From Microbacterium sp. ABRD28 (GTDB taxonomy: Bacteria > Actinomycetota > Actinomycetes > Actinomycetales > Microbacteriaceae): a DNA stretch of 64,000 bases. Made by a program: the position numbers and the translations under genes. The stretch covers positions 1,116,001 to 1,180,000 of the forward strand of contig NZ_CP031015.1 of NCBI RefSeq assembly GCF_003850245.1, read 5' to 3'. Every line of letters begins with the position of its first letter. The stretch's first letter is position 1. The notes beneath the pieces are model-generated. The model was given only the letters and a program-made list of their open reading frames with translations, had not been told where the DNA came from and did not search any database. Shown here piece by piece: positions 8,862 to 17,468 of this stretch.

Positions 8862-9698
8862 CAGCGGCACGAACACGACGAGCATCACGACCGCGAATAC
8901 GAGGACGTAGATCACGGGATGCTGCAGCGGCCACGCATCCGCCGCGGGCTGCCCCGCCGGCACATTGCCGAAGAGAACCCGCGCGGCCTGCACCAGCGCC
9001 GACACCGGATTCCACTCGGCGAACACACGCAGCGGCCCAGGCAGGTTCTCGCTCGGCACGAAGGCGTTGGAGATGAAGGTGAGCGGGAAGAGGATGAGGA
9101 ACGAGGCGTTGTTGATCACCTCGGGACTGCGCACGACGAGCCCGAGGAAGGCCATCACCCACGAGAAGGCGTACGAGAACAGCATCAGAAGCCCGACGCC
9201 CGCGAGGAAGCTCGGCACCGACGATTCCACACGCCACCCCACGACGAACCCGGTGCCCATCATGACCACCAGAGACAGCACATTGATGACCAGGTCGCCG
9301 ACCGTGCGGCCGACCAGCACCGCCGACCCGTTCATGGGGAGCGTGCGGAACCGGTCGATGATCCCGTCCTTGAGGTCCTGCGCCATCGCCGAGCCGGAAT
9401 AGGTCGACCCGAACACGATCGTCTGGGCGAAGATCCCCGCCATGAGGAACGAGGTGTAGTTCTCGCCCGGCACGGCGATCGACGAGCCGAAGACGAACGT
9501 GAACAGCAGCACGAACATGATCGGCTGAATGAGGGTGAAGACCAGGATGTCGGGGACGCGAACGATCTTCTTGATGTTCCGCCAGGTCGCGACGTAGCCG
9601 TCCGACACGAAACGGCTGAGGGCGGTCCCCGGCTCGGCCTCGAGGGTGGTGCCGAGGGCGGCGTCGGATGGTCCGCTCGTCTGTGCTGTCGTGCTCAT
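8829..9698 (-). CDS. ABC-2 type transporter permease (DrrB-like)
   Basis: The 289-residue membrane subunit of a DrrAB-type exporter. After a cytosolic N-terminus come six hydrophobic segments; PDILVFTLIQPIMFVLLF marks the first, and the segment GIIDRFRTLPMNGSAVLVGR is the conserved ABC2 cytoplasmic helix. It forms the membrane channel for export of a drug, lipid or secondary metabolite. Its ATG overlaps the stop of the ATPase gene by four bases, so the two are coupled. Substrate cannot be predicted from sequence. Confidence 0.87.
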   Translation of the reverse strand: MSTTAQTSGPSDAALGTTLEAEPGTALSRFVSDGYVATWRNIKKIVRVPDILVFTLIQPIMFVLLFTFVFGSSIAVPGENYTSFLMAGIFAQTIVFGSTYSGSAMAQDLKDGIIDRFRTLPMNGSAVLVGRTVGDLVINVLSLVVMMGTGFVVGWRVESSVPSFLAGVGLLMLFSYAFSWVMAFLGLVVRSPEVINNASFLILFPLTFISNAFVPSENLPGPLRVFAEWNPVSALVQAARVLFGNVPAGQPAADAWPLQHPVIYVLVFAVVMLVVFVPLSIRRFATLSR

Positions 9699-10672
9699 GC
9701 CGCAGCCTCCTCATCCGTGGCGCCCTCGGCGGCATGGCCGGTGAGCTGAAGGAAGACGTCGTCGAGGGTCGGTCGGCGCATGCCGGCGTCGTGGAGCTCG
9801 ATGCCCGCCGCCGCGACGTCGGCCATGACCCCGCTGAGGGCGGCCGATCCGTCGGCCACCGGCGCGACGAGCGTGCGCTCGCCGTCGGCCACGACGGCTC
9901 CGGTGCCGCGACGCCGGAGGATCTCGGTCACCGCATCGGTGTCGCCCCCATCGACCAGGGTGACCGCCACACGCTGACCGCCGACCGATGCCTTGAGCTC
10001 ATCGGCCGTGCCCTCGGCGATGACTTTCCCGGTGTCGATGATCGAGATCGAATCGGCCAGGCGGTCGGCCTCCTCGAGATACTGGGTCGTCAGCAGGAGG
10101 GTCGTGCCGCCGGCGACGAGAGACTCGATGACATCCCAGAGCGCCAGCCTGCTGCGCGGATCGAGCCCGGTCGTGGGCTCGTCGAGGAACAGCACCGGTG
10201 GGTTGATGACCAGCGCGCCCGCCAGGTCGATCCGTCGCCGCATACCCCCGGAGAATCCCTTCACCGGCCGGTTCTGCGCCTCCACGAGGTCGAACACCTC
10301 GATCAGCTCGCGGGCGCGCTGCGTCGCCCGGCGCCGACCCAGGTGATACAGCAGGCCCACCATCAGAAGGTTCTCGAACCCGGTCAGATTCTCATCCACC
10401 GCCGCATACTGCCCGCTCGCGCCGCTCATCCGGCGGATCGCCTGAGGGTCTGCGAGAACGTCGACGCCGCCGATCGTCGCGTGACCGGAGTCGGGTCGGA
10501 TCAGCGTGGTCAGCACCTTGACGGTGGTGGTCTTGCCCGCGCCGTTGGGACCGAGGAGAGCGGTGACGGTTCCCTCCGGCACCTGCAGGGTCAGGCCGTC
10601 GAGCGCTCGCACCTCGGGCGCGCCCTTCGGCTGATACGTCTTGACGAGGTCTCTGGCCTCGATGAATGCCAT
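9695..10672 (-). CDS. ABC transporter ATP-binding protein (DrrA-like)
   Basis: A 325-residue ATPase: Walker A GPNGAGKTT near residue 41, Q-loop region ASGQYAAVDENLTG, signature FSGGMRRR, Walker B VLFLDEPTTGLDPRSR and switch region TTQYLEEAD. The extra roughly 90-residue C-terminal domain after GKVIAEGTADELK is typical of daunorubicin-resistance (DrrA) ATPases. It powers the neighbouring permease as an exporter. It starts 174 bp from the divergent sulfur-import operon, and that gap holds repeated motifs more likely tied to the other gene. Confidence 0.9.
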   Translation of the reverse strand: MAFIEARDLVKTYQPKGAPEVRALDGLTLQVPEGTVTALLGPNGAGKTTTVKVLTTLIRPDSGHATIGGVDVLADPQAIRRMSGASGQYAAVDENLTGFENLLMVGLLYHLGRRRATQRARELIEVFDLVEAQNRPVKGFSGGMRRRIDLAGALVINPPVLFLDEPTTGLDPRSRLALWDVIESLVAGGTTLLLTTQYLEEADRLADSISIIDTGKVIAEGTADELKASVGGQRVAVTLVDGGDTDAVTEILRRRGTGAVVADGERTLVAPVADGSAALSGVMADVAAAGIELHDAGMRRPTLDDVFLQLTGHAAEGATDEEAAA

Positions 10673-10691
10673 GGGCGGATGCTACTCCTCG

Positions 10692-10781
10692 CGTGTGACA
10701 TCCCGTGAGGGAGGAAACATGACGCTGTGCGACGCCGTGTGACGCCCCCTTGCGAACAGTGACGTCACACTTTGCGACGCC
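10692..10781. repeat. Cluster of GTGTGAC/TGCGACGCC repeats upstream of the sulfur operon
   Basis: GTGTGAC occurs three times: 10693-10699, 10737-10743 and inverted at 10764-10770, the first two exactly 44 bp apart, about four helical turns. TGCGACGCC occurs at 10728-10736 and 10773-10781 with a variant TGTGACGCC at 10738-10746. GTGACGTCAC (10759-10768) is a perfect palindrome. The array lies 66-155 bp before the substrate-binding protein start and looks like a multi-site operator. Confidence 0.45.
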
Positions 10782-10846
10782 TCCGGGACGGCCCGTTCAC
10801 TGACTGTCCACAGGCCACGTCCGCAGCATCCAGGAGACCGATCATC

Positions 10847-11842
10847 ATGTCCGCAGAGAACCCCACCCCGTCGGGCGAGAGCGACCTTCGCACCGCCCTC
10901 ACCGCGCAGAAGAAGAAGCGCCGCACCGCCGCCATCGCGGTCGGTGCGGTCGCCGTCGTCGGCCTCGTCGCCGGCACCGTCGCGATCGTTGCGAATCTCG
11001 GGAGCACCGAGCCGACCGCCAACGCAGCGGAGGCGTCCTCGGCCCCCGACGACCTGAGCGTCACCATCGCCACCGCCGAGGACAGTGTGTTCCAGGACAC
11101 CATCGCCGAGGTCGCCGCCGAGAAGGGGCTCGAGGTCGACTGGCTGAACGTCGATGACTGGGTGCTCCCCAACACCGAGCTCGTGGCCGGCACCGTGGAC
11201 GCCAACGCGTTCCAGCACATCCTCTATCTCAGCGCCTTCAACACCGAGAACGACGCTGACATCACCCCTGTCTTCTCGACCGTGATCACGCAGTGGGGCA
11301 TCTTCTCCGCCACCCTCGACGACATCGACGCGCTCGCCGACGGCGCGCGGATCGGGATTCCGGACGACCCGTCGAACGGCGGTCGCGCCCTGAACATCCT
11401 CGAGTCCGCGGGGCTCATCGAGCTCACCGCCGACGCGGGTGACTTCCCGACCGTCGACGACATCGAGACCAACGAGCGGAATCTGCAGTTCGTGCCGCTT
11501 CCCGCGCGCGACATCCCTCTCCAGTTCGAAGACCCGAGCCTCTCGGCCGTCATCGTCGGCACCTCGTACTTCGACCCGTCGCAGGGGATCGGCGCCGACG
11601 ACGCGCTCTTCCTCGACGACTCGCTCGACGAGAAGAACCTTCCGTACGTCAACGTCGTCGCCACGCGTGCCGACGACGTCGACAACCCGGCGTGGAAGAT
11701 CCTCAAGGAGGCGTACGCCGACCCCCGGGTGGCCGATGCCCTGGAGGAGGAGTACTTCGGGAACACCGTGCTGGTCGACGTCGACATCGAAGACCTCCGC
11801 GCCAAGCTCGCCGACCTGGAAGCCGCGGCCGCGCAGGGTTGA
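10847..11842 (+). CDS. NlpA/MetQ-family substrate-binding protein, membrane-anchored rather than a lipoprotein
   Basis: A 331-residue MetQ/NlpA-fold binding protein: SVTIATAEDSVFQDTIAEVA starts the domain and VDANAFQHILYLSAFN matches the conserved D.N.FQH segment. Such proteins capture methionine or related sulfur compounds for a MetNI importer, and metN and metI homologues follow directly. MetQ proteins usually end their signal in a lipobox cysteine; here the single hydrophobic segment (about residues 28-50) has no cysteine, so the protein is probably held by an uncleaved N-terminal helix or released. ATG 10847 is preferred for the CAGGAG ribosome site ten bases before it. It heads a six-gene operon. 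Confidence 0.82.
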   Translation: MSAENPTPSGESDLRTALTAQKKKRRTAAIAVGAVAVVGLVAGTVAIVANLGSTEPTANAAEASSAPDDLSVTIATAEDSVFQDTIAEVAAEKGLEVDWLNVDDWVLPNTELVAGTVDANAFQHILYLSAFNTENDADITPVFSTVITQWGIFSATLDDIDALADGARIGIPDDPSNGGRALNILESAGLIELTADAGDFPTVDDIETNERNLQFVPLPARDIPLQFEDPSLSAVIVGTSYFDPSQGIGADDALFLDDSLDEKNLPYVNVVATRADDVDNPAWKILKEAYADPRVADALEEEYFGNTVLVDVDIEDLRAKLADLEAAAAQG

Positions 11843-11872
11843 TCCCCGGCGGTGCGCAGAGAGGACACGGCC

Positions 11873-12925
11873 ATGACGACCGCCATCTCCTTCGAGGGTG
11901 TCTCGAAGACGTTCACCGTCAGGGGACGCCGCATCGACGCCCTCCGCGATGTCGACCTGACCGTCGAGCGGGGCGAGATCTTCGGAATCGTCGGCTACTC
12001 CGGCGCCGGGAAGTCGACCCTCCTGCGCACCGTCAACGCTCTGGAGCGTCCGACGTCGGGACGCGTCCTCGTCGACGGCGTGGAGATCTCCGCCCTCGCC
12101 GGGCGAGAACTCTACGCCGCGCGGCAGGGCATCGGGATGATCTTCCAGCAGTTCAACCTGCTGCGATCGCGGACGGTGTACAAGAACATCGCGTACCCGC
12201 TGAAGCTCGCCGGCTACACGGCAGAGCAGATCGTCGACAGGGTCGAGGAGCTTCTCGAGTTCGTCGGCCTCTCCGACAAGGCGCTCGCCTACCCGTCGCA
12301 GCTGTCCGGGGGGCAGAAGCAGCGGGTGGGCATCGCCCGGGCGCTGGCGACGCGTCCCGACATCCTCATCTCCGACGAGTCGACCAGTGCCCTCGACCCC
12401 CAGACGACGGGCGAGGTGCTCGAGCTTCTCACGCGGATCAACCGAGAGCAGGGGGTGACCATCGTGCTCGTGACGCACGAGGTCGACGTGGTGCGAGAGA
12501 TCGCCCATCGCGTCGCCGTCATGGACAGCGGGCGGGTGGTGGAGACGGGGAGCGTCTACGACGTCTTCTCGGCCCCCCGGAACGCGACCTCGCGGCGATT
12601 CGTGTCGTCGGTGCTCCGCCACGTGCCCTCGCCGGAGACGCTCGATCGACTGCGCGCGCGTCACCCCGGCCGGCTGGTGCAGGTGCGGATCGCCGACGAT
12701 GACGGGGCGGGAACGGTTCTCTCCCGCGTCGCGCGTGATCACGGGGTCGACGTGAACGTCGTCTACGGCGGAGTCGACGAACTGCAGGGCCGCACGTTCG
12801 GCACCCTCACCGTCGAGCTCGTGGGTCACCCGTCCGACATCGACCGCGCCCTCGACGGCCTCCGTGCCGTGACCACCGTGACGGAGCTCATCGAGGCGCG
12901 ACTCCCGGAGGTCACCTATGCGTGA
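11873..12925 (+). CDS. MetN-type ABC importer ATPase
   Basis: The 350-residue ATPase has Walker A GYSGAGKST, signature QLSGGQKQR, Walker B ILISDESTSALDP, and a C-terminal NIL domain (about residues 265-345), which in MetN binds methionine and trans-inhibits transport. This places it in the methionine-uptake subfamily rather than the general amino-acid ATPases. The start at 11873 follows a GAGAGG ribosome site, and the gene overlaps the permease gene by 8 bp. Because monooxygenases follow in the same operon, the imported compound may be an organosulfur molecule other than methionine. Confidence 0.88.
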   Translation: MTTAISFEGVSKTFTVRGRRIDALRDVDLTVERGEIFGIVGYSGAGKSTLLRTVNALERPTSGRVLVDGVEISALAGRELYAARQGIGMIFQQFNLLRSRTVYKNIAYPLKLAGYTAEQIVDRVEELLEFVGLSDKALAYPSQLSGGQKQRVGIARALATRPDILISDESTSALDPQTTGEVLELLTRINREQGVTIVLVTHEVDVVREIAHRVAVMDSGRVVETGSVYDVFSAPRNATSRRFVSSVLRHVPSPETLDRLRARHPGRLVQVRIADDDGAGTVLSRVARDHGVDVNVVYGGVDELQGRTFGTLTVELVGHPSDIDRALDGLRAVTTVTELIEARLPEVTYA

Positions 12926-13580
12926 TTTCGACCTCGAAGCATTCCTTCCCCGCTTCTTCCAGGCGCTGGCTGAGACAGGGCTGATGGTCTCCGTCGCCTT
13001 TCTCGGCGCCGCGATCATCGGGATACTCCTCGGCCTGCTGCTCTACGCCTCACGACCCGGCAACCTGCTGCAGAACCGTGTGATCTTCGGGGTGCTGAAT
13101 TTCGTGATCAACGTCATCCGGCCGATCCCCTTCCTCATCGTCGCGATCGCGCTCATTCCGCTGACGCGATTCGTGTTCGGCACCGGTATCGGCCCGCTTC
13201 CCGCGACGCTGCCGCTCGTCCTCGTCGCGAGCGTCGCGATCGCCCGCGTCGCCGAGTCGAATCTCGTCGCCGTCGACCCGGGATCGATCGAGGCGGGAGC
13301 GGCGATGGGTGCGAGCCCCGCCCGGGTGCTCTTCACGATCGTGGTCCCCGAGGCGCTCGGGCCGCTCACGCTCGGGCTCACCTACATCCTCGTCGCGCTC
13401 GTGGATGCGACGGCCGTCGCCGGCGTCGTCGGAGGCGGGGGACTCGGCGACCTGGCGCTGAAGTTCGGGTATGCGCGTTTCGACTGGATCACCGTGCTGA
13501 TCGTCGTCGTCACCCTCATCGTCCTGGTCCAGCTCGCACAGCTGATCGGCAATGCCGTCGCGAAGCGGGTGCTGCATTGA
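12918..13580 (+). CDS. MetI-type ABC importer permease
   Basis: A 220-residue integral membrane protein with five hydrophobic spans and the coupling EAA-type loop EAGAAMGASPARVLFTIVVP near residue 130. Length and motif match MetI. It forms the membrane pore with the MetN-like ATPase and receives substrate from the MetQ-like protein. The coding sequence begins inside metN (8-bp overlap), and its stop overlaps the start of the first monooxygenase gene, showing tight translational coupling of transport and metabolism. Confidence 0.87.
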   Translation: MRDFDLEAFLPRFFQALAETGLMVSVAFLGAAIIGILLGLLLYASRPGNLLQNRVIFGVLNFVINVIRPIPFLIVAIALIPLTRFVFGTGIGPLPATLPLVLVASVAIARVAESNLVAVDPGSIEAGAAMGASPARVLFTIVVPEALGPLTLGLTYILVALVDATAVAGVVGGGGLGDLALKFGYARFDWITVLIVVVTLIVLVQLAQLIGNAVAKRVLH

Positions 13581-14782
13581 GCGCCGTGGACGCGGGTGCG
13601 ATTCCGAGCGCCCGAGCGCAGGAAGAAGAGCCGAGGGATGACGGCTTCGCGGCCTTCCTCGACCGGGTGGCCGCCGGTGCGGTCGACCGCGAGCGCGACC
13701 GCCGGCTGCTCTTCGATGAGGTCGCCGAGCTGCGCGGCCTCGGGTTCGGTGCGCTGCGTGTGCCCGCCGCCTACGGGGGAGAAGACCTCGCCTTCGCGGA
13801 GGTCATCGAACGCGTCATCCGTCTGTCTGCCGCCGATGCGAGCCTCGGGCACCTGTGGCGCGGACACATCGCGTTCGTCGAGGATCTCCGTGCGCAGGGC
13901 GGGGGAGCGGATGACCGGTGGTGGCGACGCATCCTCGACGGCGACCTGATCGGCAACGCCCAGTCCGAGCGGCAGAGCACGGCGCGTCTGGAGACCCGCC
14001 TCGATCGGGTCGGCGACGAGCTGCTGCTCACGGGCACGAAGTACTACACGACCGGGAGCATCTACGCCGACTGGATCCACCTCGCCGCGCTCGACGGTGG
14101 CGAGCGCGTCGCGGTCACCGTGGCGGCGGCGCACCCGGGCGTCCGGCCCATCGACGACTGGGACGGCTTCGGCCAGCTGCTGACCGGCAGCGGGACGACC
14201 ACCTTCGAACGCGTCCCCGTCGACCCGCGCGACGTGGTGCCGTCGATCGAGGACGAGCGCCGGTGGGCGGCGCTCGGGAGCGTCTTCCAACTCACCCTGC
14301 TGGCCGTGATCGCCGGCATCGCGCAGCGTGCGCTCGACGACACCGTGTCGTTCGTCCGGCCGAGGCGGCGGACGTTCGGCTTCGCCGGCGAGACGCTCCC
14401 CGCCGACGACCCGCTCGTGCAGCTGGTCGTGGGAGAGGTGGGTGCGGCGGCCGCCGCCTCCCGACGCCTCGTGCTCTCGGTCGCCGCCGAGCTCGGCGAC
14501 GCCCTCGAGGATCGGGGAGCGGGTGGTGCCGAGCGGCTCCGCGCGCTCCAGCTCGAGGTGTACCGGCTGCAGGAGGTCGTCCCCCGGCTGATCCTCGACG
14601 CCGCGACGCGGCTGTTCGAGGTCGGCGGGGCGTCTGCCGTGAGTGTGAGCATCGCCCTCGACCGTCACTGGCGGAACGTCCGCACCATCGCCTCTCACAA
14701 TCCCGTCCTTCAGCGCACACGGGCGATCGGGCAGTGGGAGCTGCGGGGGACGCTCCCCGAGTGGAAGGCGCCGGGAGCATGA
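13577..14782 (+). CDS. Acyl-CoA dehydrogenase-fold flavin monooxygenase (DszC/SfnB-like), copy 1
   Basis: The 401-residue product has the acyl-CoA dehydrogenase fold but the motifs of the DszC/SfnB monooxygenase group: GNAQSE and GTKYYTTGSIYADW in the middle domain, DDWDGFGQLLTGSGTTTFE, and ALDRHWRNVRTIASHNP near the C-terminus. Such enzymes use reduced flavin from a separate reductase to oxygenate sulfur compounds. TTG 13577 overlaps the permease stop by four bases; GTG 13586 is an alternative. A paralogue follows immediately with a 4-base overlap. The substrate is unknown. Confidence 0.8.
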   Translation: MSAVDAGAIPSARAQEEEPRDDGFAAFLDRVAAGAVDRERDRRLLFDEVAELRGLGFGALRVPAAYGGEDLAFAEVIERVIRLSAADASLGHLWRGHIAFVEDLRAQGGGADDRWWRRILDGDLIGNAQSERQSTARLETRLDRVGDELLLTGTKYYTTGSIYADWIHLAALDGGERVAVTVAAAHPGVRPIDDWDGFGQLLTGSGTTTFERVPVDPRDVVPSIEDERRWAALGSVFQLTLLAVIAGIAQRALDDTVSFVRPRRRTFGFAGETLPADDPLVQLVVGEVGAAAAASRRLVLSVAAELGDALEDRGAGGAERLRALQLEVYRLQEVVPRLILDAATRLFEVGGASAVSVSIALDRHWRNVRTIASHNPVLQRTRAIGQWELRGTLPEWKAPGA

Positions 14783-16035
14783 CGATCACGTTCCCGCTGA
14801 CGGCCGACGACGTCGGGCCGCGCGCGAGCACCCCGGAGCTGGTCGAGCGTTACCGAGCGGTGTTCGACGAGATCGGCGCCGGAGCCGTCGCGCGTGAGCA
14901 CGAGCGGCGCCTGCCGTTCGCCGAGGTGGAGCTCCTGCGGGCGTCCGGCTTCACGCGGGTCACGCTGCCGCGCGACCTCGGGGGAGACGGGGCCGACCAC
15001 CACGCCCTCTTCGAGCTGCTCACCGAGCTCGCCCGACGCGACCCGAACCTCGCTCAGCTCCTTCGCTCCCACTTCGCCTTCGTCGACCGCACCCTGCACG
15101 CGGAACCGTCCACCACCGCGGGCGTGCGTCTCGCCCGGATCGCCGAGGGCGCGATCCACGGCAATGCGACCTTCGAGCGGGGCCCTGCGGGGGTCGGCGC
15201 GTATGCGACGACGCTGTCTCGCGATGAGCGGGGGCTGCGACTGGACGGGCGGAAATTCTACAGCACGGGCACGCTCTTCGCGGACGTGGTGGGGGTCCTC
15301 GCCGCGCCCGATCCCTCGACCGGGCTCGGGCCCGAACCGGTCAGCGTCCTCGTCGCGACCGACGCCCCCGGGCTCACGCGCGTCGATGACTGGGACGGGT
15401 TCGGGCAGCGGATGACCGGCAGCGGGTCCACGGTCTTCGACGACGTCCGGGTCGCGGAGGGCGACGTCGTCGCACGTTCCGCCGCACCCGGCCACGCCGG
15501 CGCCTTCGTGCAGCTCGTGCTGCTCGCCGCCCTCACCGGCATCGGCCGCGCCGTCGTCGACGACGCCACGCGATTCGTCCGGGAACGCACCCGCTCGTAC
15601 TCGCACGCCAGCGCAGACCGACCGCGTCACGACCCGATCGTGCAGGAGGTCGTCGGCGATCTCTCCGCCGCCTCCTTCGCCGCCGACGCGGCGCTGAGTC
15701 GTGCGGTCACCGCTCTGCAGCGCGCGGCGGAGGCGCCGCATCCCTCCTCATCGTCGCGGCACGGTGATGACCGGGCAGCCGCGATCGCGGCCGCCGACCT
15801 CGCCGCCGCCCAGGCGCAGCTCGTCATCGTCCCGAACGTGCTGAAGGCGGCGACCGACCTGTTCGAGGTGGGGGGTGCCAGCGCCCTCGGTGGGTCGCTC
15901 GCGCTCGATCGGCACTGGCGGAACGCCCGCGCGCTGGCCTCCCACAACCCCGCGCGGTACAAGGCGCGCATCGTCGGCGACCACCTCGTCAACACCACCC
16001 CGATCGTCGCCTGGTGGACCAGCGGCGAAGCCTGA
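14779..16035 (+). CDS. Acyl-CoA dehydrogenase-fold flavin monooxygenase (DszC/SfnB-like), copy 2
   Basis: A 418-residue paralogue of the preceding enzyme with the same landmarks: GNATFE, DGRKFYSTGTLFADVVG, DDWDGFGQRMTGSGSTVFDD and LDRHWRNARALASHNP. The ATG at 14779 overlaps the previous stop (ATGA), which fixes the start. Two adjacent copies suggest sequential oxygenations, such as sulfide to sulfoxide to sulfone, or different substrates. No flavin reductase gene is in the operon, so reduced flavin must come from elsewhere. Confidence 0.8.
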   Translation: MTITFPLTADDVGPRASTPELVERYRAVFDEIGAGAVAREHERRLPFAEVELLRASGFTRVTLPRDLGGDGADHHALFELLTELARRDPNLAQLLRSHFAFVDRTLHAEPSTTAGVRLARIAEGAIHGNATFERGPAGVGAYATTLSRDERGLRLDGRKFYSTGTLFADVVGVLAAPDPSTGLGPEPVSVLVATDAPGLTRVDDWDGFGQRMTGSGSTVFDDVRVAEGDVVARSAAPGHAGAFVQLVLLAALTGIGRAVVDDATRFVRERTRSYSHASADRPRHDPIVQEVVGDLSAASFAADAALSRAVTALQRAAEAPHPSSSSRHGDDRAAAIAAADLAAAQAQLVIVPNVLKAATDLFEVGGASALGGSLALDRHWRNARALASHNPARYKARIVGDHLVNTTPIVAWWTSGEA

Positions 16036-16052
16036 ACCGGAAGAATCGCCCT

Positions 16053-17468
16053 ATGACCTCCCCGTCTGCCGAGAAGAAGCCGCTCATCCTGAACCTGTTC
16101 GAGATGAACACCGTCAGCCACATCACCCACGGGCTGTGGACGCTGCCGGACAACAACCGCCACCGTCACGGCGAGATCGGGTACTGGACGGAACTCGCCC
16201 AGATCCTCGAGGAGGGCGGATTCGACGGCGTGTTCCTCGCCGACGTCGTCGGGGCCTACGACACCTTTCGTGGCAGCCCCGACACCGCCGTGAAGGAGGG
16301 TCTGCAGATCCCCTCGCACGACCCGCTGCTGGTGATCCCGCTCATGGCCGCCGTCACCCGCCACCTCGGCTTCGGGGTCACGTTCTCCACCAGCTACGAG
16401 CCGCCGTTCTCGTTCGCGAGGCGCATGTCGACGCTCGACCACCTCACCGGTGGGCGCGTCGGGTGGAACATCGTCACCTCCTACCTTCCGAACGCCGCCC
16501 GCAACTTCGGCCTCGCCGACGAGATCCCGCACGACGAGCGCTACGAGATCGCCGACGAATTCCTCGAGGTCGTGTACAAGCTGTGGGAGGGATCGTGGGA
16601 TGACGACGCCGTCGTCGCCGATCGCGAGAACGGCGTCTTCACCCGGCCCGAGATGGTGCGCTACGTCGACCATGTCGGTGAGCACTTCCGTGTGGCGGGG
16701 CCGCACCTGGTCGAACCGTCGCCGCAGCGCACGCCCGTGCTGTACCAGGCGACGCAGTCGCCCGCGGGGATCGCGTTCGCGGGGCGGCACGCCGAGCTCG
16801 TCTTCACCGGGGGGCGGACCGCAGAGGACTTCCGCCGCCACGCCGCCGACATGCGGGTCGCGGCAGAGGCGAGCGGGCGGTCGGGTGATGACGTGAAGTT
16901 CATCGTGCAGGCGGGAGTCGTGGTCGGGCGCACGGAGGAGGAGGCCTCGGACAAGTGGCGCCGCTACCGCGAGCGGCAGAGTCTCGACGGCATCCTGGCG
17001 CACGCCAGTCTGCCGCTCGATCTCCCGCGCCTCCCTCGGGAGCAGACAATCGCGGCGGCGCTCGCCGACGCAGGACTGCCGCCGGAGGCGATGGGGCCGA
17101 TCGACGGTGCGACCACAGTCGGCGCCGTGCTCGACCGATTCGCTGCGCAGCGCGAGGGCCGATTCTTCGTCGCCGGCACCCCCACCGTCGTGGCCGACGA
17201 GATCGAGCGCTGGCTCGACGAGGACGGCGTGGACGGCATCAACCTGCGCCAGTACCACTCGTTCGGCACCGCGCGTGATTTCGTCGAGCTCGTGGTCCCC
17301 GAGCTTCGTCGGCGCGGGCGCATCCGTGAGCGGCCCGCGGAACCTCAGACACTCCGCGAGCGACTGTTCGGAAAGGGGCCGCGCCTGGCCGAACCGCATC
17401 CGGCCGCCGCGTATCGCGGAGCCGCCGGGGTGCGGTCGAGCAGGGAGCCGCTGCGGTTCTCGGCCTAG
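16053..17468 (+). CDS. Bacterial-luciferase-like monooxygenase of the NtaA/SnaA/DszA family
   Basis: A 471-residue FMN-dependent monooxygenase. LNLFEMNTVSHITHGLW near the N-terminus is the NtaA/DszA family opening, followed by FDGVFLADVVGAYD, RMSTLDHLTGGRVGWNIVTS and the late segment GINLRQYHSFG. DszA-type enzymes cleave C-S bonds of sulfones; NtaA cleaves C-N bonds. Coming after two DszC-like enzymes, a sulfone-cleaving role giving sulfite is the natural inference. ATG 16053 has a GGAAG ribosome site. Its TAG stop shares the palindrome CTAG with the stop of the convergent kinase gene. Confidence 0.84.
   Translation: MTSPSAEKKPLILNLFEMNTVSHITHGLWTLPDNNRHRHGEIGYWTELAQILEEGGFDGVFLADVVGAYDTFRGSPDTAVKEGLQIPSHDPLLVIPLMAAVTRHLGFGVTFSTSYEPPFSFARRMSTLDHLTGGRVGWNIVTSYLPNAARNFGLADEIPHDERYEIADEFLEVVYKLWEGSWDDDAVVADRENGVFTRPEMVRYVDHVGEHFRVAGPHLVEPSPQRTPVLYQATQSPAGIAFAGRHAELVFTGGRTAEDFRRHAADMRVAAEASGRSGDDVKFIVQAGVVVGRTEEEASDKWRRYRERQSLDGILAHASLPLDLPRLPREQTIAAALADAGLPPEAMGPIDGATTVGAVLDRFAAQREGRFFVAGTPTVVADEIERWLDEDGVDGINLRQYHSFGTARDFVELVVPELRRRGRIRERPAEPQTLRERLFGKGPRLAEPHPAAAYRGAAGVRSSREPLRFSA

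Noticed and set aside
10673..10846. SAM or SAH riboswitch before the MetQ-like gene
   Set aside because: I looked for a conserved aptamer pairing and a terminator or ribosome-site switch and saw only short repeats better explained as protein-binding sites.
10682..13018. A 778-codon minus-strand frame across the importer genes
   Set aside because: It is antisense to metQ/metN/metI homologues with intact motifs and has low-complexity Arg/Asp-rich translation.
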